From: CAZKVJ01 sp964556225
GTDB taxonomy: Bacteria; Actinomycetota; Acidimicrobiia; Acidimicrobiales; Ilumatobacteraceae
DNA: 64,000 nucleotides
Direction of reading: 5' to 3'
Assembly: GCA_964556225.1 (NCBI GenBank)
Contig: CAZKVJ010000011.1
Location: forward strand, 1-64,000
A model generated the notes under the pieces. That model was not told where the DNA came from and did no database searches. It saw only the letters and a program-made list of their open reading frames with translations. How positions within the stretch are numbered: the first letter of the stretch is position 1; the number at the start of each line of letters is the position of its first letter. Both the position numbers and the translations under genes were made by a program. Positions 58,492 to 64,000 of the stretch are shown piece by piece.

Positions 58492-59342
58492 TGCGGGTCG
58501 TGGTCACCGGCGCCGGCGGCCAGCTCGGCCGTGACGTCGCGGCGGCCTGCGAGGCCGCCGGGGACGAGGTGTGCGCCGCCGGGCGGGTGGCGCTCGACGT
58601 GACCGACCGGGACAGCGTGCTCGGCGCGCTCACCTCGTGGCGGCCCGACGCCGTGATCCACTGCGCGGCCTGGACGGCGGTCGACGACTGCGAGGGTGAC
58701 CCGGATCGGGCCTGGCTGGCGAACGCGCTGGCCGTGCGCTGGGTCGCCGAGGGCTGCCGGCGGACCGGCGCCCACCTCGTGCACCTGTCCACCGACTACG
58801 TGTTCGACGGGACCAAGGCGACGCCGTACGTGGAGTGGGACACCCCCAACCCGGCGTCGGCGTACGGGCGCTCGAAGCGGGGCGGTGAGATCGAGGCGCT
58901 CGACGCCGGCATCGGCGCCACGGTCGTGCGCACGTCGTGGGTGTGCGGCGAGCACGGCGCCAACATGGTCAAGACGGTGCTGCGCCTGGCCGCCGAGCGC
59001 CCGGAGCTGGCCTTCGTCGACGACCAGTGGGGCCACCCGACGTTCACCGCCGACCTGGCACCCGCGCTGCGGCACCTCGCCGTCGAGCGTCTCGGCGGGC
59101 GCTTCCACCTGACCAACCAGGGCGCCACGAGCTGGTTCGGGTTCGCCCGGGCCGTGCTCGAAGCCGCTGGCCGCGACCCTTCGATCGTGCGCCCGATCAC
59201 GACCGCTGAGCTGTCCCCACCCCGACCGGCGCCCCGCCCTGCGAACAGCGTGCTCGACAACGCCGCCTGGCGCCTGGCCGGCTTCAAGCCGCTGGCCGAC
59301 TTCCACGAGCCCCTCGCCCGCCTCGTCGCCCGCCTCATCTGA
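58491..59342 (+). CDS. rmlD: dTDP-4-dehydrorhamnose reductase
   Basis: A 283-residue SDR: VVVTGAGGQLGRDVAAA, HCAAWTAVDDCEGDPDRAW, HLSTDYVFDG (catalytic Thr-Asp-Tyr), YGRSKRGGE and FVDDQWGHPTFTADLAPALRHL. It reduces the epimerised sugar to dTDP-L-rhamnose, completing rmlACBD, all in one overlapping operon. The ATG overlaps rmlB by one base. Confidence 0.94.
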   Translation: MRVVVTGAGGQLGRDVAAACEAAGDEVCAAGRVALDVTDRDSVLGALTSWRPDAVIHCAAWTAVDDCEGDPDRAWLANALAVRWVAEGCRRTGAHLVHLSTDYVFDGTKATPYVEWDTPNPASAYGRSKRGGEIEALDAGIGATVVRTSWVCGEHGANMVKTVLRLAAERPELAFVDDQWGHPTFTADLAPALRHLAVERLGGRFHLTNQGATSWFGFARAVLEAAGRDPSIVRPITTAELSPPRPAPRPANSVLDNAAWRLAGFKPLADFHEPLARLVARLI

Positions 59343-59354
59343 GGCCTCCACGAT

Positions 59355-59389
59355 CGCGACATTCGCGTCAGGGTGGCGCGTGTGTCGCG
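59355..59389. terminator. Hairpin between convergent rmlD and fucose synthase genes
   Basis: CGCGACA (59355-59361) pairs with TGTCGCG (59383-59389) and CGCG (59364-59367) with CGCG (59377-59380) around a nine-base loop, an internal TT/TG bulge between. It fills the 63-base gap between convergent gene ends. Confidence 0.5.
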
Positions 59390-59405
59390 GGGCGGGCGGC
59401 AGGTG

Positions 59406-60368
59406 TCAGGCGGGCGGGCGCTCGGCCAGCTCGCGGTTCGCCAGGTACCACTCGATGGTGCGCCGCAGGCCCTCGTCGAAGGGCATGGTGGCCCGCCAGC
59501 CGAGCGCTGCCTCGGCCCGGGACGGGTCGGTGCGCCGCCGCGGCTGGCCGTCGGGCTTGCTCGGGTCCCACACCAGCTCGCCCTGGTAGCCGACCAAGCG
59601 GGCGATGGTCTCGACCGTCTCGCGGATGGTGACCTCGTGGTCGGTGCCGAGGTTCATCGGCTCGACGCCCTCGTGCTCCTCGGCTGCCAGCACGATGGCC
59701 TCGGCGGCGTCGTCCACGTACAGGTACTCCCGGCTGGCTCGCCCGGTGCCCCACACGTCGATCTTGTCGGCGCCGCGCTCGTGGGCCTCGACGCACTTCT
59801 TGATGAGCGCCGGGATGACGTGGGAGACGGACGGGTGGAACTTGTCGCCCGGGCCGTACAGGTTCGTCGGGATGAGGTAGGCGAAGCGCTGGCCGTACTG
59901 GGCGGCGTTCACCTGGGCGTGCACGAGCAGCGCCTTCTTGGCGATGCCGTACGGCGCGTTGGTCTCCTCGGGATAGCCGTCCCAGAGGGAGCTCTCGTGG
60001 AACGGGACGGGCGTGAGCTTCGGGTAGGAGCACACCGTGCCCACCAGGACGGTCTTGTCGACCCCGCCGGCGCGGGTGGCCTCGATGAGGTACGTGCCCA
60101 TCAGCAGGTTGTCGAGGTAGAGCGGGGCCGGCTCGGCCTGGTTGTAGCCGATGCCGCCGACGCGCGCCGCCAGGTGGATGACATCGGTGGGCCGGTGCGC
60201 GGCCAGCATCGATGCCGCCGCGCCCGGCTCGGTGAGGTCGTACTCCGCGCTGCGAGGGGCGACCACGTCGGCGCCGCGCTCGCGGAGGCGCTCGACGACC
60301 ACCCGGCCGAGGAACCCCGAGCCGCCCGTGACCAGCACGCGGCGGTCCTGCCAGAACGAGCTCGACAT
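59406..60368 (-). CDS. fcl: GDP-L-fucose synthase
   Basis: A 320-residue extended SDR: VLVTGGSGFLGRVVVERL, HLAARVGGIGYNQAEPA, the catalytic segment VGTVCSYPK with PYGIAKKALL (Tyr and Lys), LIPTNLYGPGDKF, and a NLGTDHEVTIRE C-terminus. It makes GDP-L-fucose from GDP-4-keto-6-deoxymannose; the needed GDP-mannose dehydratase is not in the window. TAGCAT (complement of 60377-60382) precedes ATG 60368 by 8 bases. It is divergent from the first glycosyltransferase. Confidence 0.9.
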   Translation of the reverse strand: MSSSFWQDRRVLVTGGSGFLGRVVVERLRERGADVVAPRSAEYDLTEPGAAASMLAAHRPTDVIHLAARVGGIGYNQAEPAPLYLDNLLMGTYLIEATRAGGVDKTVLVGTVCSYPKLTPVPFHESSLWDGYPEETNAPYGIAKKALLVHAQVNAAQYGQRFAYLIPTNLYGPGDKFHPSVSHVIPALIKKCVEAHERGADKIDVWGTGRASREYLYVDDAAEAIVLAAEEHEGVEPMNLGTDHEVTIRETVETIARLVGYQGELVWDPSKPDGQPRRRTDPSRAEAALGWRATMPFDEGLRRTIEWYLANRELAERPPA

Positions 60369-60408
60369 GCCCGGTCATGCTACGACCCGCCGGGCCACAA
60401 TGGCGGGC

Positions 60409-61479
60409 GTGCGGGTCGCCTACACCCTCGAGCAGTGCTGGCACCGCGTGCCCGGTGGCACCGCCGTCGCCGCGCTCGAGGTGGCCCGGCGCCTCGCCGA
60501 GGACGCCGAGGTCGAGCTGGTCGGCGTGGCCGGCCGCCACCGTCAGCCGCCGGTGCCGCAGTGGGCCCCGCCGGTGCCGGTCCGCTCCCTGCCGCTGGCG
60601 GCGCCGTGGCTCTACGAGGCCTGGCTGCGAGCTGGTCGCCCACGCGTCGAGCGGGCCACGGGTCCGGTCGACGTGGCCCACGCCACGACCATCATCCCCT
60701 GCCCGTCGGCGGCGCCGCTCGTGGTGACGGTGCACGACCTCGCGTTCCGTCACGAGCCCGAGCACTTCACCCGTCACGGCGTGCGGGTGTTCGAGGCATC
60801 GCTGCGGCGGATCCGCCAGTGGGCGGCGCTCGTGCTGTGCTCGTCGCGGGCGACGCTCGACGACTGCAGGGTCGAGGGCCTCCCCGTCGAGCGTCTGCGC
60901 CTCGTCCCGCTGGGGGTGCACGTCTCGCCGGTGACGCCGGACGTCGTCGTAGCGACCCGAGCCCGGCTGGGCCTGCCCTCGGAGTACGTCGTGTTCGTGG
61001 GGACGCTGGAGCCGCGCAAGAACCTGGGCCGCTTGGTGCAGGCGCTGGAGCGGCTGCCCGACGCGCCCCCGCTGGTGGTCGTCGGACCGGACGGCTGGGG
61101 GTCGGCCCCACCAGCCGGCGGGCCGGGACGGGTGATCTTCACCGGTCCGCTGCCGGCCCCCGAGCGTGATGCCGTCGTGGCCGGCGCTGCGGTGCTCGCC
61201 TATCCGTCGCTGCGTGAGGGCTTCGGCCTGCCGGTGCTGGAGGCCATGGCCCAGGGCACGCCGGTGGTCACCTCCCAGGGGACGGCCACCGAGGAGGCGG
61301 CCGGTGGGGCGGCCGTGCTGGTCGACCCGCGCGACGTCGACGACATCGGCCGCGGCATCGCCGCCGCGCTGGCCGACCCGGCGCCGTGGGTGGCGGCCGG
61401 ATGGGAGCGGGCCGGCGCGATGACCTGGGAGCGCACGGCCGAGCTCACCCTGGCCGCGTACCGGGAGGTCGTTACGTGA
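60409..61479 (+). CDS. Glycosyltransferase family 4-like protein (first of three)
   Basis: A 356-residue GT-B enzyme: RVAYTLEQCWHRVPGGTAVAALE at the acceptor side, VTVHDLAFRHEPEHFTRHG, PLGVHV, VFVGTLEPRKNLGRLVQAL and the donor-binding YPSLREGFGLPVLEAMAQGTPVV (EGFGLPVLEAMA is diagnostic). It transfers a sugar from a nucleotide donor, possibly dTDP-rhamnose or GDP-fucose, to a growing polysaccharide. GTG 60409 is preferred to ATG 60400 because CACAAT ends 7 bases before it and the first strand starts RVAY. It overlaps the next gene in GTGA. Confidence 0.85.
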   Translation: MRVAYTLEQCWHRVPGGTAVAALEVARRLAEDAEVELVGVAGRHRQPPVPQWAPPVPVRSLPLAAPWLYEAWLRAGRPRVERATGPVDVAHATTIIPCPSAAPLVVTVHDLAFRHEPEHFTRHGVRVFEASLRRIRQWAALVLCSSRATLDDCRVEGLPVERLRLVPLGVHVSPVTPDVVVATRARLGLPSEYVVFVGTLEPRKNLGRLVQALERLPDAPPLVVVGPDGWGSAPPAGGPGRVIFTGPLPAPERDAVVAGAAVLAYPSLREGFGLPVLEAMAQGTPVVTSQGTATEEAAGGAAVLVDPRDVDDIGRGIAAALADPAPWVAAGWERAGAMTWERTAELTLAAYREVVT

Positions 61480-62597
61480 GCCCCCGGCCGAGCGTGTCGG
61501 TGAACCTGCTGTGGTGCGTGCCCGGCCAGGTCGGGGGGAGCGAGGAGTACCTGGTGCGCCAGCTGCTCGGGCTCGCGGAGCTGGACGCCGATCAGCGCTA
61601 CGACCTCACGGTGTACGCGCCGCAGGGCTTCGCCGACGCGCACCCCGACGTGGCCGCCGCCCATCGCGTGGTCACCGCCCCCTTCGATGGGCGCAGCCGC
61701 CCCCGGCGGATCTGGGGCGAGCACACCTGGCTCGCCCGGCGTGTGGCCGCCAGCGACCTGGTGCACCACGGCGGCGGGACGGTGCCCGGCCGGGGCGGCC
61801 GGCTGGTGCTGCTCACCGTGCACGACCTCCAGCTGCGCACCTACCCGGAGCACTTCTCGCGCGTGAAGCGGACCTACCTCGGTTGGAGCCTGCCGCGGTC
61901 GTGCCGGCGGGCGAGCGTGGTCGCCGTGCCCTCCGCCTACGTCCGTGGCACGGTCGTCGAGCACTACGGCGTCGACCCGGCACGGGTGGTGGTGGTGCCC
62001 CACGGCGTGGAGCCGGCGCTCGGCGTCGAGCCCACCCCCCCGGAGGTGCTGCGCGCCCGCTACCGGCTGGGCGGCGGGCCGATCATCGTGTACCCGGCCG
62101 TCACCCACCCCCACAAGAACCACCGGTTCCTGCTGACGCTCATGGCCGAGCGGTGGACGGACCCCGACCTGCGCCTGGTGCTCACCGGCGGGCGCGGCGG
62201 GGCGGAGGACGAGGTGGCGGCGTCGGTTGCGAGCCTCGGCCTCGGCGATCGGGTGGTGCGCCCGGGCCGGGTTCCCGCGGCCGATCGCGACGGGCTGGTG
62301 GCGATGGCGGAGGCGCTCGTGTTCCCGAGCGGCTACGAGGGCTTCGGCGCTCCCGTCATCGAGGCGATGGCGCTCGGCACACCGGTGATCTCGTCCGACC
62401 GGGCGGCGCTGCCCGAGGTGGTCGGCGACGCGGGCCTGGTGCTCCCCCTGGAGCTCGACGCCTGGGCTGGCGCGCTCGACGAGGTGAGCCGCCGGCGGGC
62501 CGAGCTGGTCGCCGCCGGGTGCCGCCGGGTCGGAGCGTTCACCTCCGCCCGTTCGGGCGCCGCCCTCCTCGACGCCTACGGTCTCGCCCTCGCATGA
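61476..62597 (+). CDS. Glycosyltransferase family 4 protein (second of three)
   Basis: A 373-residue GT-B protein similar in outline to its upstream neighbour: NLLWCVPGQVGGSEEYLVRQL, TVHDLQLRTYPEHFSRVKRTY, VPHGVE, YPAVTHPHKNHRFLL and GYEGFGAPVIEAMALGTPVI. The GTG start overlaps the previous stop in GTGA and GGGAGG lies 7 bases upstream. Its own stop overlaps the third transferase in ATGA. A paralogous pair extending one repeat unit is a reasonable inference. Confidence 0.87.
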   Translation: MSPRPSVSVNLLWCVPGQVGGSEEYLVRQLLGLAELDADQRYDLTVYAPQGFADAHPDVAAAHRVVTAPFDGRSRPRRIWGEHTWLARRVAASDLVHHGGGTVPGRGGRLVLLTVHDLQLRTYPEHFSRVKRTYLGWSLPRSCRRASVVAVPSAYVRGTVVEHYGVDPARVVVVPHGVEPALGVEPTPPEVLRARYRLGGGPIIVYPAVTHPHKNHRFLLTLMAERWTDPDLRLVLTGGRGGAEDEVAASVASLGLGDRVVRPGRVPAADRDGLVAMAEALVFPSGYEGFGAPVIEAMALGTPVISSDRAALPEVVGDAGLVLPLELDAWAGALDEVSRRRAELVAAGCRRVGAFTSARSGAALLDAYGLALA

Positions 62598-63862
62598 CCA
62601 CGTCACTGCGCATCATCGTCCTGGCGCCCCACCTGCTGCCGGACACCGCCCCGACCGGCGTCGTGATGAGCCGCATCGTCGACGAGCTGGCGGCGCGCGG
62701 CCACCGCCTGCACGTCGTCACCTCGCTGCCCTGGTACCGCCGCCACGCCATCGAGCCGGGCTGGGGCGGGCGACTCGTGCGCCGCGAGCGCCAGCCGTGG
62801 GGAGATGTCCGTCGGGTGCACCCGTTCCCGGCCGCGGACAAGGCGAACCTGGTCGCCCGGGCCGTCGGGTTCCTGGGGTTCAGCGCGCTGGCCGGCCTGG
62901 CCGGGCTGCGAGCGGGCGGGTGGTTCCGCCGGGCCGACGCCGTGATCGCCATGTCGCCGCCGCTCACGCTCGGGCTCACGGGTTGGCTGGTCGGCCTGTC
63001 CCACCGGGCCCCGCTGGTGTTCAACGTGCAGGACGTGTTCCCCGACGCCGCGGTCGAGACCGGCGCCATCACGAACCGGCGCGTGATCGCGCTGGCCCGA
63101 TGGCTGGAAGCCGTCACCTACCGGGCGGCGGCGGCCGTCACCGTCCTCTCCGGCGACCTCGCCGCCAACGTGGCCGCCAAGCTGCCGGAGCGCCGCCGTG
63201 ACCGGGTCCACGTGATCCCGAACTTCGTCGACACCGAGGCCATCCGCCCCCTCGGTCGCGACACCGCCTACCGCCGCGAGCTGGGCATCGGCGACGAGCC
63301 GGTCGTCATGTACGCGGGCAACATCGGCTTCTCGCAGTCGCTCGACCTGGTGGTCGAGGCGGCTCGGCGCCTGCCCGACGTGACGTTCGTGGTGAACGGC
63401 GACGGCTCGGCCCGCCCCGAGCTGGAGCGCTCGGCGGCCGGGCTGGCGAACGTGCGCATCGCCGGCTACCAGCCCGCGGGGCGCCTGGCCGAGGTGCTGG
63501 CGAGCGCTGACGTGCACGTGGTGCCGCTGCGACGTGGCCTCGGTCGGGTCAGCGTGCCCTCGAAGACTTACTCCGTCATGGCCGCGGCCCGGCCGGTGCT
63601 GGCGGCGATCGACCCCGGCACCGAGGTGCCGCGCATCCTCGCCGAATCGGGCGGTGGGCTGGCCGTGGCCCCCGACGACCCCGACGCGTTCGTGGCCGGC
63701 CTGCGGGAGCTGCTCGACCACTCGGAGCCGGCGAGGGCCATGGGGGAGCGAGGCCGGGAGTGGGTCGAGGAGCACGCCTCGCCGGTCGCGGTCGGTGCGG
63801 CGTACGAGGCGCTGGTGCGCCGGCTGGGGGCTGACCGGTCGAAGCGGGGGTCCAGCCGATAG
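62594..63862 (+). CDS. Glycosyltransferase (WcaI-like, GT4; third of three)
   Basis: A 422-residue GT-B protein of the WcaI/colanic-acid fucosyltransferase-like group: VLAPHLLPDTAPTGVVMSRIVDEL, MSPPLTLGLTG, VFNVQDVFPDAAVETG, a hydrophobic AVGFLGFSALAGLAGL segment that may associate with the membrane, NFVDTEAIRPLG, VMYAGNIGFSQSLD and VPSKTYSVMAAARPVLA. ATG 62594 overlaps the previous stop by four bases. In the WcaI group the donor is often GDP-fucose, which fits the nearby fucose synthase but is not proven. Confidence 0.85.
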   Translation: MTTSLRIIVLAPHLLPDTAPTGVVMSRIVDELAARGHRLHVVTSLPWYRRHAIEPGWGGRLVRRERQPWGDVRRVHPFPAADKANLVARAVGFLGFSALAGLAGLRAGGWFRRADAVIAMSPPLTLGLTGWLVGLSHRAPLVFNVQDVFPDAAVETGAITNRRVIALARWLEAVTYRAAAAVTVLSGDLAANVAAKLPERRRDRVHVIPNFVDTEAIRPLGRDTAYRRELGIGDEPVVMYAGNIGFSQSLDLVVEAARRLPDVTFVVNGDGSARPELERSAAGLANVRIAGYQPAGRLAEVLASADVHVVPLRRGLGRVSVPSKTYSVMAAARPVLAAIDPGTEVPRILAESGGGLAVAPDDPDAFVAGLRELLDHSEPARAMGERGREWVEEHASPVAVGAAYEALVRRLGADRSKRGSSR

Positions 63863-63874
63863 CCTGCCGTCTTC

Positions 63875-64000
63875 GTGGGTAAGGCATCGTCCGCCAAGAA
63901 GGTCGCACGGCTCGCCGAGAAGGGCAAGGGCAAGAAGGTCCGCTTCCAGGGCGGGTCGATCTTCCCCGCCGTCGTGCTGGGAGTGAGCCTCGTCGGACTG
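63875..64000 (+). CDS. Start of a K-rich single-pass membrane protein, DUF3105-like (partial)
   Basis: GTG 63875 opens 42 codons to the window end: MGKASSAKKVARLAEKGKGK, then VRFQGG and a hydrophobic stretch SIFPAVVLGVSLVGL that continues past the edge. A lysine-rich cytosolic head before one helix is typical of DUF3105 proteins of actinobacteria, but the diagnostic part is missing. TAGCCT at 63860-63865 lies 9 bases upstream and starts with the TAG stop of the glycosyltransferase. Confidence 0.65.
   Translation, partial: MGKASSAKKVARLAEKGKGKKVRFQGGSIFPAVVLGVSLVGL

Overview
This 64 kb window is very GC-rich chromosomal DNA of an actinobacterium. The gene set points to the class Acidimicrobiia (Ilumatobacter/Iamia-like), which is my inference: an F420-type LLM oxidoreductase, actinobacterial-type DapD, a KimA-like permease next to CeoB/CeoC-type RCK proteins and an OB-fold protein, an LpdA-type flavoprotein, an LCP cell-wall ligase and a methylmalonyl-CoA mutase large subunit without its B12 domain. 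Coding density is extreme: most neighbours overlap by 1 to 4 bases or are separated by a few bases. There are no rRNA, tRNA or CRISPR features and no recognisable mobile elements. Roughly two dozen genes carry a TANNNT box ending only 6 to 10 bases before the start codon, the signature of leaderless transcription, and I used this to choose starts.

The most notable content is two genes with in-frame TGA codons exactly where the family has its redox cysteine, each followed by a hairpin of bacterial SECIS geometry. One (minus strand, 14007-14534) is an exported DsbE/TlpA-like thioredoxin lipoprotein with a UxxC motif. The other (plus strand, 27367-27741) is an ArsC-family arsenate-reductase-like protein with NPNU in place of NPxC. 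Ordinary gene calling would split each into a truncated ORF and a headless ORF. Together they imply that the organism makes selenocysteine; the Sec machinery itself is not in the window.

Layout. 0-7.5 kb: a gene tail, an HSD10-like dehydrogenase, an unusual pyruvate-kinase-like protein, ArgJ with a MarR regulator, and a large LuxR/AAA regulator. 7.5-14.6 kb: an SRPBCC / FAD-oxidoreductase / SDR operon, a potassium-uptake block (KimA-like permease divergent from two RCK proteins), an OB-fold protein and the thioredoxin selenoprotein. 14.6-20.6 kb: a lipoate-centred operon (E3, E2, and a LipB-LipA fusion) followed by an M24 peptidase. 20.6-27.2 kb: a lipoprotein, membrane proteins, an amidase divergent from an acyl-CoA thioesterase, and an LLM oxidoreductase. 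27.4-34.4 kb: the ArsC-like selenoprotein, a tandem GNAT protein, a heterodimeric ABC exporter, a membrane protein and a YceI protein. 34.6-46.4 kb: B12-linked functions (MetH, PduO-type adenosyltransferase, mutase large subunit) mixed with PepA, Sir2, a rhodanese-MoeB protein, a DMT exporter, a FAS1 lipoprotein and a RidA protein. 46.4-54.8 kb: a LysRS-DapD-nitroreductase operon, an M15 peptidase, LpdA, and biotin-dependent carboxylase divergent from biotin ligase. 54.8-64 kb: cell-surface polysaccharide genes (LCP ligase, complete dTDP-rhamnose set rmlACBD, GDP-fucose synthase, three glycosyltransferases) and the start of a small K-rich membrane protein.

Intergenic structure is mostly hairpins at convergent gene ends, including a perfect 25-bp-arm palindrome (22272-22322) with a degenerate second copy at 10214-10263, and a group of palindromes built on TCGAACAA/GGAATCG-type arms.
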